Shown: in pieces, positions 44,183 to 52,366 of the stretch
Position numbering within the stretch: the stretch's first letter is position 1
Layout: each line of letters starts with the position of its first letter
DNA from: Halopseudomonas yangmingensis
Lineage (GTDB): Bacteria > Pseudomonadota > Gammaproteobacteria > Pseudomonadales > Pseudomonadaceae
Length of the DNA: 64,000 nt
Reading direction: 5' to 3'
NCBI RefSeq assembly: GCF_900114825.1
Contig: NZ_FOUI01000001.1
Location: 186,001-250,000 of the forward strand
Made by a program: the position numbers and the translations under genes
The notes under the pieces: model-generated
Databases searched by the model: none
Told to the model about the DNA's origin: nothing
The model's input: only the letters and a program-made list of their open reading frames with translations

Positions 44183-44387
44183 CTAGTTTTCCGTCTTTGA
44201 ACGAAGATTCGATTCGGTCACAGCCATCAAGTCAGCAGCCGAAACATCCAGCGCCGCCGCGATCTTAAGTATCAATGCAAGCGTCGGCATGTGCTCTCCA
44301 CGCTCGATCTTCCCCATGTGAGAACGCTCGATATTAGCCAAGGCTGCCATCTCTTCCTGGGCAATACCTCGCTCTGCTCGCAATGCT
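44183..44387 (-). pseudogene. XRE helix-turn-helix regulator, 3' part (split by IS21)
   Basis: The last 65 codons of a small regulator: RAERGIAQEEMAALANIERS is the helix-turn-helix, then HMGKIERGEHMPTLALILK, ending SNLRSKTEN. The 5' part is at 46,982-47,077. Removing the IS and one target-site copy joins them in frame as a 97-residue XRE protein (...AFGQAVRAL + RAERGIAQ...). The insertion falls at the start of the DNA-binding domain, so the regulator is inactivated unless the IS excises. Confidence 0.88.
44381..44387. repeat. IS21 target site duplication, left copy
   Basis: CAATGCT directly before the left inverted end; the same 7 bp follow the right end at 46,982-46,988. Confidence 0.88.
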
Positions 44388-44574
44388 TGCGTATTCCACG
44401 CTGACTCGGACACCCATTCCACGCGCATCCGGACAGTGATTCCAGGCTGATCCGGACACTTATTCCACGAGTATCCGGACACCGATTCCACGGCCATTCG
44501 GACACTTTTCAGGCAAGCAGCGACGCAGGATAACTCACTATCATCGGCCTCTTTTTCGAAGCGAAGGGGTCATT

Positions 44575-46104
44575 GTGGAGCGTTTATCTATGCGTAAGAT
44601 TCGAGAGGTGCTGCGCCTCAAGTTCGACTGCGGTCTGTCCGTCCGCAAAATCGCCCGCAGCCTTGGCGTTGGCCGCAGCACCGTCGGCGACTATCTCAGC
44701 CGCTTTGCCGCCAGCGGCCTCACTTGGCCCTGTGCGTTGTCCGATGTTGAGCTGGAACAGCAGCTGTTCCAGCCGACCCCGGTGGTACCCAGCGAGCAGC
44801 GGCCACTGCCCGATTGGTCTTGGGTACATGCCGAACTGCGCCGCCCTGGCGTGACCCTGGCACTGCTCTGGCAGGAATACCGGCTGGTGCACCCGCAGGG
44901 CTATCAGTACAGCTGGTTCTGTGACCACTACCGGGCCTGGCAGGGCAAGCTGGATGTGGTGATGCGCCAGGAGCACCGCGTCGGCGAGAAGCTGTTCGTC
45001 GACTACGCCGGGCAGACGGTACCGGTGATCGACCCCCACAGCGGCGAGATCCGTCAGGCGCAGGTGTTTGTCGCAGTGCTCGGCGCTTCCAGCTACACCT
45101 TCGCCGAGGCCACCTGGTCGCAGCAGTTGCCGGACTGGCTGGGCTCCCATGCCTGCTGCTTCGCCTTCCTTGGCGGAGTGCCGGAGATCGTGGTGCCGGA
45201 CAACCTGCGCAGTGCGGTGAGCAAGGCCCATCGTTACGAGCCGGACATCAACCCCAGCTACCGCGACCTGGCCGAGCACTATGGCGTGGCGGTAGTGCCG
45301 GCGCGGGCGCGTAAGCCTCGCGACAAGGCCAAGGCCGAGGTTGGCGTGCAGGTGGTCGAGCGCTGGATCCTCGCCGCCCTGCGCCATCGCCAGTTCTTCT
45401 CCCTGGACGAGCTCAACACCGCCATCGCTGTGTTGCTGGAGCGGCTCAATCATCGGCCCTTCAAGAAACTGCCGGGCTCCCGCCAGTCGGCCTTCAACAG
45501 CCTGGATCGTCCGGCCCTGCGCCCGCTGCCGGAGCAGCCCTACGTCTACGCCGAGTGGAAGAAAGCGCGAGTGCACATCGACTACCACGTCGAGGTCGAC
45601 GGGCATTACTACTCGGTGCCCTACCAGCTGGTGAAAAAGCAGCTGGAGGTTCGCCTGACGGCCCGCACCGTAGAGTGCTTCCACGCCAACCAACGGGTGG
45701 CCAGCCACGTACGCTCCCAGCACAAGGGCCGTCACAGCACGCAGGTCGAGCACATGCCCAAGAGCCATCGCGAGCATGCCGAGTGGACGCCGCAACGGCT
45801 GATCCGCTGGGCTGAACAGACCGGCCCGAACACCGCCGGGGTCATAGGCCACATCCTCGAACGGCGCGTCCATCCACAGCATGGCTACCGCGCCTGCCTG
45901 GGCATCCTGCGCCTTAGCAAGGCCCATGGCGAAGTGCGTTTGGAGCTGGCCTGCCGACGCGCCCTGAGCCTTGGCGCGTGCAGCTACAAGAGCCTCGAAT
46001 CCATCCTGCGTCAGGGTCTGGAGAGCCTACCCTTGGCGCAACAGAACCTGCCCCTACTGCCGGACGACCACGCCAACCTGCGCGGTCCCGGCTACTACCA
46101 CTGA
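44575..46104 (+). CDS. istA: IS21 family transposase IstA
   Basis: 509-residue DDE transposase. The N-terminal helix-turn-helix reads LSVRKIARSLGVGRSTVGDYLSRF (about 21-44); the integrase core begins around KLFVDYAGQTVPV (about 142, first Asp) with VPDNLRSAVSKAH (second Asp) and KAKAEVGVQVVERWILAAL (Glu). A GTG start at 44,575 gives the usual MERLSMRKIREVLRLKF beginning. istB follows 16 bp later. No damage seen. Confidence 0.95.
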   Translation: MERLSMRKIREVLRLKFDCGLSVRKIARSLGVGRSTVGDYLSRFAASGLTWPCALSDVELEQQLFQPTPVVPSEQRPLPDWSWVHAELRRPGVTLALLWQEYRLVHPQGYQYSWFCDHYRAWQGKLDVVMRQEHRVGEKLFVDYAGQTVPVIDPHSGEIRQAQVFVAVLGASSYTFAEATWSQQLPDWLGSHACCFAFLGGVPEIVVPDNLRSAVSKAHRYEPDINPSYRDLAEHYGVAVVPARARKPRDKAKAEVGVQVVERWILAALRHRQFFSLDELNTAIAVLLERLNHRPFKKLPGSRQSAFNSLDRPALRPLPEQPYVYAEWKKARVHIDYHVEVDGHYYSVPYQLVKKQLEVRLTARTVECFHANQRVASHVRSQHKGRHSTQVEHMPKSHREHAEWTPQRLIRWAEQTGPNTAGVIGHILERRVHPQHGYRACLGILRLSKAHGEVRLELACRRALSLGACSYKSLESILRQGLESLPLAQQNLPLLPDDHANLRGPGYYH

Positions 46105-46120
46105 ACAAAGGAATCCCACC

Positions 46121-46876
46121 ATGCTGCCCCATCCAACCCTGGACAAGCTCCAGACCCTGCGCCTCAATGGCATGCTTAAGGCCCTCGCCGAGCAACTGAA
46201 AACCCCTGACATCGACAGCCTGAGCTTCGAGGAGCGTCTTGGCCTGCTGGTCGACCGTGAACTCACCGAACGCGACGACAAGCGCCTGAGCAGCCGCCTG
46301 CGCCAGGCCAGGCTACGCCACAACGCCTGCCTCGAAGACATTGACTACCGCAGCCAGCGAGGGCTGGACAAGGCGCTGATCCTGCAACTGGGCAGCGGTC
46401 AGTGGTTGCGCGACGGACTCAACCTGATCATCAGCGGTGCCACCGGCGTGGGCAAGACCTGGCTGGCCTGCGCTCTGGCTAATCAGGCCTGCCGGCAAGG
46501 CTATAGCGTGCGCTACCTGCGCCTGCCACGTCTGCTGGAGGAACTGGGACTGGCCCATGGCGACGGGCGCTTCACCAAGCTGATGAATGCCTACGCCAAG
46601 ACCGACCTGCTGATCCTCGATGACTGGGGGCTGGCCCCGTTCAGCGCTGAACAGCGCCGCGACATGCTGGAGCTACTGGACGATCGCTACGGCCAGCGCT
46701 CGACCTTGGTGACCAGCCAGATGCCAGTGGATAACTGGCACGAACTGATTGGCGACCCGACTCTAGCCGACGCCATCCTCGATCGCCTGGTGCACAACGC
46801 TTACCGGATCAACCTCAAGGGCGAATCGATGCGCCGCCGGCCAAAGCAGTTGACGGCACCGAGCACCTCGGACTAA
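46121..46876 (+). CDS. istB: IS21 family helper ATPase IstB
   Basis: 251-residue AAA+ helper that assembles on DNA and activates IstA. Walker A SGATGVGKTWLACALANQA (about 105-123), Walker B DLLILDDWGLAPF (about 162-174), and sensor region STLVTSQMPVDNWHE. Length and motifs match IstB. It appears functional with the intact IstA and ends. Confidence 0.95.
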   Translation: MLPHPTLDKLQTLRLNGMLKALAEQLKTPDIDSLSFEERLGLLVDRELTERDDKRLSSRLRQARLRHNACLEDIDYRSQRGLDKALILQLGSGQWLRDGLNLIISGATGVGKTWLACALANQACRQGYSVRYLRLPRLLEELGLAHGDGRFTKLMNAYAKTDLLILDDWGLAPFSAEQRRDMLELLDDRYGQRSTLVTSQMPVDNWHELIGDPTLADAILDRLVHNAYRINLKGESMRRRPKQLTAPSTSD

Positions 46877-46981
46877 GAATGCCACCCCTGCGTCGCTGCG
46901 CTCCGACTGCCTGTCCGGATGAGCGTGGAACGACTGTCCGGATAAGCCTGGACTGGGTGTCCGAATGGCGTGGAATCCGCA

Positions 46982-47077
46982 CAATGCTCGAACGGCCTGA
47001 CCAAAAGCGATCGCAGGCTCTGCTTGGAAGGTGGTTGATCCGGCGGGGCGACCTCGCTTGACTGTGTGCTTTTGCAT
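46982..47077 (-). pseudogene. XRE helix-turn-helix regulator, 5' part (split by IS21)
   Basis: The first 32 codons of the regulator interrupted by the IS: MQKHTVKRGRPAGSTTFQ, then AIAFGQAVRAL, ending in the CAATGCT target duplication. The frame runs exactly into the 3' part at 44,380. A Shine-Dalgarno is not obvious. The basic GRPAGST N-terminus is common in XRE regulators of ICEs. Confidence 0.85.
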
Positions 47078-47183
47078 CAACAAAAGCGTCGTTCGGCAGC
47101 CCAATCTAAACCACGTTAAATTTAACTCTTGTTATGATGAGTCGTTAGTTTCTCGACCAACCCCACCTGTTGAGAGGGCGTGC

Positions 47184-47810
47184 ATGTCCGCTTCCAGGCC
47201 TGACACATTCATCAAGCTCGCTGTCACTGAGGGAGTGCCTTCTGCCAGCCTGGCCAAGCTGTTGGCATCCCAACGTGCAGAGGAGCCTCAAACGCCTGTC
47301 GAACCACTCTTGGTATCGGCGGGTGAGTCGCTTTCAGGACTTCAAGATGGTCGCTACGATCTCGGGATCTCCCTGCAGGAGGATGTGCCGTTACCGCTAC
47401 ACGGTGTGCCGCTGTGGCGAGCCAACCTGGCTGTGGCACTCCCTCCTCAATCTCCACTGGCGAGTCACAAGCTCATCGCGCTGGATGAACTGATGGATGT
47501 TTCTTTGCTGCGCTGGCAGGGCGAACCGTGCGCAGCTTTGGACGAGCGAATTTCTATGGCCAGAAGGAGGTTCTCCATCCAGGTCGTCACCTCATTCGAG
47601 ATGATGGTCATGATGGTTGTGGCAGGACTCGGTGTGGGGATTTCCGCTCATTCGCGCATCACCCAGGCGCAGGCGTGGGGAATCTGCCTGCGCCCATTGG
47701 CGGATGGGCCCTATGAGGTCGTGGCCCACTTGCTCAGGCCCACCGGACATCTCCATCCTGCGACAGAGCGATTCGTACAGAGGGCGCTTCGGGTGGCCGC
47801 AAACACCTGA
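47184..47810 (+). CDS. LysR-type substrate-binding domain protein lacking the DNA-binding domain
   Basis: 208-residue protein that matches only the effector domain of LysR regulators: TFIKLAVTEGVPSASLAKLL opening, YDLGISLQEDVPLPL, VALPPQSPLASHK, ending with VVAGLGVGISAHSRITQA and PTGHLHPATERFVQRAL. There is no N-terminal helix-turn-helix; the start at 47,184 was chosen over a longer frame from 47,031 because the extra 51 residues are not LysR-like and overlap the split XRE promoter. It may be an orphan sensor or a truncated regulator. Its 3' end overlaps the tail of the S8 peptidase frame on the other strand. Confidence 0.72.
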   Translation: MSASRPDTFIKLAVTEGVPSASLAKLLASQRAEEPQTPVEPLLVSAGESLSGLQDGRYDLGISLQEDVPLPLHGVPLWRANLAVALPPQSPLASHKLIALDELMDVSLLRWQGEPCAALDERISMARRRFSIQVVTSFEMMVMMVVAGLGVGISAHSRITQAQAWGICLRPLADGPYEVVAHLLRPTGHLHPATERFVQRALRVAANT

Positions 47811-49743
47811 GTCTGGCGACACCCCCATTCCCCCCGTTACCGGTTCGCCATGCTTTCTTGGGCATTTGCCACGATGGCATTTTGAACCAGCCGCTGCACG
47901 CTTTGCTTGACCTGAGTCTGATAGTCCTCGGGCGCTGGTACATCCCCCGCATGGCCTCGCTCCATTGCGCCGAATGTACCAGCAACGCACGCACGGTTTC
48001 AGGTCGGAGGTGCGGATAGGCCGCCATGATCTGCGCCGCCATTCCCGCGCACAATGCCGATGCGGCACTGGTGGCATTGCTGGTAGTGAACAAGCGATCC
48101 AACGGCTGGTTATGGGTCGTCAACAAGTTCAGGCTGGCCATGCCTACCGCCCCCAGCTCATCCTTGGCTGCATTGCCTCCTTCCAGCACCACTTCGGGTT
48201 TCAAGGGCCATGCGCGATCCCACGTCCTGGTTGTTGTCGTGAAAGGGCTGAGGCCGCCGGCTTCGGCAACGGGCTTCAAGGAAGGATGACCTTCCGTGTC
48301 GATCTTGTCGGTAAAAGCGCCCACCGTGATCGCGTTCCATGCCTGGCCAGGGTCATGCACGAGATTGGTGGAAAGGCTATCTGGATATCCCGCCCATGCA
48401 TTGGGGTCGCGCGTGTTGCCGGCGGACAGCACGAACAGACGCGGGCTTTCACCGACCCCATCGGTATCCGCAGCAAGGCTATCGACGGCAGCAGACCACG
48501 AGGAAGGACGACCACGATCACGGTAGTCCGAGGCTGTCACCGCCGAAGCGAACACGCGCGACCGATTCGGAGCGGAGATTTCAGGCCGCGCAACGCCTTC
48601 CATGAAAAGGTAAGCATGGTGGCGCGCATCGCCTTCATTCGCACCTTCCGCCGGTATCAGCTTGACTGACTCCAGCCGATGAGGGACGTTGATCGAATCC
48701 GCAGACGCCAGGGCGTCTGTGAGATCGCCATAGGCAGCCAAGCCCGCCAAGCCAGTGCCATGATTGGCCTCATCATCCACGCCCCAGGCCGGCTCCACGG
48801 TATGCAAATCGCTCGCATCCATCAACGGCTCCAAGAGCGGATGCGCGCGCGTCACGCCGGAATCCAATAAGCAGACTCGCGGAGCGGTGTCGCCTGATGG
48901 CCTCAACTGGGCGCGATGCAGCAAGTCGTCCGCCCACTCCCGTTGTTCACTGATGCCCATGCCGTCGAAGAACTCGGCCGTCTCCTTGGCGTAGCGAAGT
49001 TCAGCGACACAGTTCAGCGTCATCACCGACCGCGAGAACTGCTGCTGCGACCCATACATCAACAACACCGTGCGTTCGGGAAAATTGACCTGCTTGTCAC
49101 TGACGACACATTCCGCCAATCGAGCAAGCTTCTTGAAGTCCTCTACAACGACTTGCCGCTGCCCCGCCCCTCGAACCGGAAGCCATACCTCCCACCAGAA
49201 GGCGGTCGCAAGATCGTCAGGCAGCAGTTCGGGAGCGTCAGTCCACAGAGCCCTGATTTCTGCAGTTCGGATGGATTCGATGGCATCCAACAGCTTCCGG
49301 TGATCGCGCGCTTGACCGCGACTGTCCTTCTTCTCCTCCAGATAGTCGGATATGTATTTCTCGAAGTGCGCCAGCTTTCCATCAGGAACGAAGACATTGG
49401 CGAAGGTCTGGTTGCCTTCGCGACGAACACTGAGAAGTTCAATGTTCCTGGTTTCGTTCGCCAAGCTCTCGAATGCCAACTCGACATCAGGTTGGCTGGA
49501 AAACTGGATTTGCAAGCCCAACCCGCTTTCCAGTTGCAGGTCTCGCTGACCTTGCACCGCCTCTGCTGCAGCGGGCTTCAAGTTTTCAACCTGGTCGCGA
49601 AGGGATGCACCGTGCTGCTGCCGGGGCAACGTCGGCACGCTGCGTGTCGATCCACCGCCAGCAGAGTGCGCTTTGAACTCGACGGCTTGAGATGTGTCTC
49701 GAAGAATGAAATGTGGGCGCTTAGCTTGTAGTTGATCCGGCAT
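47734..49743 (-). CDS. S8 family (subtilisin-like) serine peptidase, damaged 3' end
   Basis: 669 codons; about 300 N-terminal residues without known domain, then a subtilisin domain with the triad in CLLDSGVTRAHPLLE (Asp, about 299), DDEANHGTGLAGLAAYG (His, about 331) and TTSNATSAASALCAGMAAQI (Ser, about 575). At about 47,943, after EAMRGMYQ, the frame turns into low-quality sequence; adding one G (CAGGCGCCC) would give APEDYQTQVKQSVQRLVQN and a stop at 47,850. So the 3' end is frameshifted or joined to foreign DNA, and the longer C-terminal region usual in such proteins is missing. The start overlaps the AAA+ gene by 23 bp. No signal peptide: a cytoplasmic protease. Confidence 0.75.
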   Translation of the reverse strand: MPDQLQAKRPHFILRDTSQAVEFKAHSAGGGSTRSVPTLPRQQHGASLRDQVENLKPAAAEAVQGQRDLQLESGLGLQIQFSSQPDVELAFESLANETRNIELLSVRREGNQTFANVFVPDGKLAHFEKYISDYLEEKKDSRGQARDHRKLLDAIESIRTAEIRALWTDAPELLPDDLATAFWWEVWLPVRGAGQRQVVVEDFKKLARLAECVVSDKQVNFPERTVLLMYGSQQQFSRSVMTLNCVAELRYAKETAEFFDGMGISEQREWADDLLHRAQLRPSGDTAPRVCLLDSGVTRAHPLLEPLMDASDLHTVEPAWGVDDEANHGTGLAGLAAYGDLTDALASADSINVPHRLESVKLIPAEGANEGDARHHAYLFMEGVARPEISAPNRSRVFASAVTASDYRDRGRPSSWSAAVDSLAADTDGVGESPRLFVLSAGNTRDPNAWAGYPDSLSTNLVHDPGQAWNAITVGAFTDKIDTEGHPSLKPVAEAGGLSPFTTTTRTWDRAWPLKPEVVLEGGNAAKDELGAVGMASLNLLTTHNQPLDRLFTTSNATSAASALCAGMAAQIMAAYPHLRPETVRALLVHSAQWSEAMRGMYQRPRTIRLRSSKACSGWFKMPSWQMPKKAWRTGNGGNGGVARLRCLRPPEAPSVRIALSQDGDVRWA

Positions 49744-50752
49744 TGCTCGGTGCGACCTTCTTGTTGTTCATTCTGAGGTTCAATTTGCGGCGCTCATCGA
49801 AAGCACGTGTCAGCACATCTGCTTTTACGCGCTCCTCGTCGTGCATCACGGCTTCCTTGATGGATTCATCTACGGCACGTCTGATCTCCGCGTAGCTCAA
49901 GCCTTCTGCCTTGGCTGTGATGGCCTTGAGCGGAAAGGGCTTGGGCGCGAACTTCCCAAGCCGCGACTGGATCAGCTTGGTGGCCTGCGGCGCGCTCGGG
50001 AGCCGATACTCGATCACGTCATCAAATCGGCGAAAAAGCGCGTAGTCAAGGATCTCAACATGGTTCGTTGCTGCAACGATCAAGCTATGAGATTGGTCGC
50101 TCTCGATCATTTGCAGAAAACTGTTCAGTACCCGCCGAATCTCACCCACGTCATTGGCCAGCCCTCTTTGTGAGCCGATGGCGTCGAATTCGTCAAAGAA
50201 GTAGACGCCTCGCACATCATTGATGGCATCGAATATTTGACGCAGCTTGGCGGCGGTCTCCCCCATGAACTTGGTGATCAGTGCATCCAGTCGAACGGAG
50301 AACAGCGGAATGCCAAGTTCACCGGCCAACACAGAGGCGGTCATCGTCTTGCCGGTGCCCGGAGGCCCGACCAGCAGCAGTTTGCGTCTCGGCGACAGGC
50401 CATGCTCGCGGATGCGCAAATGATGCCTCTGCTCTTTCATGATGCGACCAAGTTGTTCGGCCATCTCCGCATCAAGCACCATGTCCGACAGACGATTCTT
50501 CGGATAGGAAACCGTCAGCAAGTTTGCCAGCTCACCGCGAGGACGGGCCAACGGCACCAGTTTGCCCTCGGGGCCACCCGGCGAGACACGGGCTTTTGCC
50601 GCGTCGATCATGTCGCGGAGTTCTTCGGCAAGCTTGCCGTGACCTACCTTCGCTTCACGGGCCGCGACCTGCATGGCAACAGAATAGAAATGCTGGTCAT
50701 CCCGCTCGATATGGGATTTCACCAACGCCTTGAGTTGTTCGGCATTAGCCAT
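49721..50752 (-). CDS. AAA+ family ATPase paired with S8 peptidase
   Basis: 343-residue AAA+ ATPase. Walker A LLVGPPGTGKTMTASVLAG (about 125-143), Walker B GVYFFDEFDAIG (about 181-192), sensor 1 LIVAATNHVE, arginine finger region DYALFRRFDDVIEY, and a small C-terminal lid domain. The N-terminal ~100 residues are helical and unassigned. It is sandwiched between an XRE regulator (8-bp overlap) and the S8 peptidase (23-bp overlap); the close pairing suggests that the ATPase delivers or controls substrates for the protease. The role in defence or regulation is inferred. Confidence 0.85.
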   Translation of the reverse strand: MANAEQLKALVKSHIERDDQHFYSVAMQVAAREAKVGHGKLAEELRDMIDAAKARVSPGGPEGKLVPLARPRGELANLLTVSYPKNRLSDMVLDAEMAEQLGRIMKEQRHHLRIREHGLSPRRKLLLVGPPGTGKTMTASVLAGELGIPLFSVRLDALITKFMGETAAKLRQIFDAINDVRGVYFFDEFDAIGSQRGLANDVGEIRRVLNSFLQMIESDQSHSLIVAATNHVEILDYALFRRFDDVIEYRLPSAPQATKLIQSRLGKFAPKPFPLKAITAKAEGLSYAEIRRAVDESIKEAVMHDEERVKADVLTRAFDERRKLNLRMNNKKVAPSNAGSTTS

Positions 50753-51062
50753 AGTGGCCTCCCACCTGCGCTGTCATGTTGGCCGATGCTCCCAGTGATG
50801 CCAGCGCAGACTGCATTAACTGATCGGCGACGTGCTCGTCTATCGCACCCAGTTCGCTTTGGTCGGCAGCCAGAACGAACAGCAGGCCGACAGGCACATG
50901 CAATGCCTCGGCAATTCTTGTAACCGTCGAAAGTGTCGGGTCGCGCTTATTGTTCTCAAGCATCGACAAGTACGACACGGAGCAATTGGCTCGGTTCGCA
51001 ATGGTGCTTTGAGAGACGCCCCGTTGCGTTCGGCACAGTCGAATGGCTTGTCCAACATTCAT
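50745..51062 (-). CDS. XRE family helix-turn-helix regulator of the AAA+/S8 operon
   Basis: 105-residue protein; residues about 4-60 are a Cro/CI-type HTH (IRLCRTQRGVSQSTIANRANCSVSYLSMLENNKRDPTLSTV, in pieces) followed by a short helical tail. It is the first gene of a three-gene operon with the AAA+ ATPase and S8 peptidase and probably controls it. The pairing resembles regulators cleaved or displaced by an ATP-dependent protease, but no cleavage site can be read. Confidence 0.85.
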   Translation of the reverse strand: MNVGQAIRLCRTQRGVSQSTIANRANCSVSYLSMLENNKRDPTLSTVTRIAEALHVPVGLLFVLAADQSELGAIDEHVADQLMQSALASLGASANMTAQVGGHYG

Positions 51063-51196
51063 GGCGCTTGCTTTCTCACGGGTTGCGACGAGCGTAAGTA
51101 CCCTGGAATTTTACCACCAGTGAACATTATTGACGAGACTTCTCCTCCGGATACCGCACTGGCAGGCTTCAGGCAGCCAGTCCTGGCCGCTGCGGA

Positions 51197-52087
51197 TCAA
51201 TCGTCCGAGTGCGCGCGCAGGCGCGCGATGAATCGCTCCACCGACACCGGCGAGTCCTCGCCGGCGGGCCGTAGCAAGTAGGTCGTGATGACTGCGGAAT
51301 CCATGGCCAGAGGGCGGATCACCACGTCGGGGCGCAGGTTCGCCGCGATCCTGGTTTCGGTGATGAAGCCTACCCCGTAGCCGGCACCGACCAGGGTGAG
51401 CATCATGTCCAATGACGACACGTGCTCGGCGACGTCGGGTGGACGCTCCAAAGGCCGCAGCAGCCGCGCCAGTTCACGATGGTAGCCTTCGCATGCCTGC
51501 GGGTCACATAAGACCAGTGGGTAGATCGCAAGCTGATGCAGCGGAACAGCCTTGTGTGAAAGTAAAGGATGCCGGGCGGGCACGGCTACCACCAGCGGAT
51601 CGTGCCAGAGTGGCTCGGTAACGATGTCGTCGCCGACTTCCGCCGTGTGCGCAAACCCGATCGAGAAGTCACCTGAGCGCAAACCACGCAACTGATCGGC
51701 CAACGGCACTTCGGACAGGCGAATCTCGATCTCCGGCTCTTCCTCGCGGCAGCGGGCCAGGAGGGCCGACAGCCTGGGATCGATTGCGCCGTCGGACACG
51801 GCGATGCGAAGGCTTCCGCTCAAGCCCGCAGCGACCGCCCGGACGTTCTCCTGAGCCTGTTTGAGGACGGCGAACACCCTGCGCACATCTTGCAGGAACG
51901 TTGCACCCGCTTCGGTCAGTACCGTGCCTCGGCGGTTGCGCTCGAAGAGCACCACGCCCAGGTCATCCTCAAGCTCTTTGATGGCGCGGGACAAGGGTGG
52001 CTGTTCGATATGCAGGCGCTCTGCGGCCCGTGTGAAGTGCAGCTCTTCTGCGAGAGCCACAAAGCAGCGAAGGTGTCGCAGTTCCAT
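51197..52087 (-). CDS. LysR family transcriptional regulator (island right half)
   Basis: 296-residue regulator starting MELRHLRCFVALAEELHFTRAAERL, with the effector domain LRIAVSDGAIDPRLSALLARCREEEPE and LVGAGYGVGFITETRIA. Long stretches parallel the LysR gene at the island's left edge (LSALLARxREEEPExEIR, MLTLVGAGYG), so the two are paralogues. Such genes are common in ICEclc/PAGI-2-type islands. It is divergent from the WYL gene, with about 280 bp between starts. Confidence 0.88.
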   Translation of the reverse strand: MELRHLRCFVALAEELHFTRAAERLHIEQPPLSRAIKELEDDLGVVLFERNRRGTVLTEAGATFLQDVRRVFAVLKQAQENVRAVAAGLSGSLRIAVSDGAIDPRLSALLARCREEEPEIEIRLSEVPLADQLRGLRSGDFSIGFAHTAEVGDDIVTEPLWHDPLVVAVPARHPLLSHKAVPLHQLAIYPLVLCDPQACEGYHRELARLLRPLERPPDVAEHVSSLDMMLTLVGAGYGVGFITETRIAANLRPDVVIRPLAMDSAVITTYLLRPAGEDSPVSVERFIARLRAHSDD

Positions 52088-52366
52088 GGGCCGTGCTCCT
52101 GTTCCGTATCAGCGATCTATTCGCACCAGCTCTCGTCCGCAGTGACCTGCTGGATGCACGTCCAGTCCACGTCACTCCTGGCGCGCTGCGCTGGACTGAA
52201 GCGCCTGCCAGTCCACGCAGGATCACTCATTTGCATCTCAAAAATGGTTATCACAATGCAGCTAACTAGTGAATCAACTTAGATTTATAGACGTCTTTCC
52301 ACGCAGACCATATACTTTCTGCAGAAATTTACACGAGCATTCGCTAACCCGAACGAGCCAGTCAGG

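Larger units (their letters stand above)
44388..46981 (+). mobile_element. IS21-family insertion sequence, complete
   Basis: Two genes istA and istB are flanked by related inverted ends: left TGCGTATTCCACGCTGACTC and right (reverse complement) TGCGGATTCCACGCCATTCG, both continuing into GGACACCCA. The 7-bp sequence CAATGCT flanks both sides (44,381-44,387 and 46,982-46,988) as a target duplication. Several TCCGGACA/GATTCCACG units recur inside both ends, as expected for multiple transposase-binding sites of IS21 elements. Length is about 2.6 kb. Intact ends and duplications indicate a recent insertion. Confidence 0.93.
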
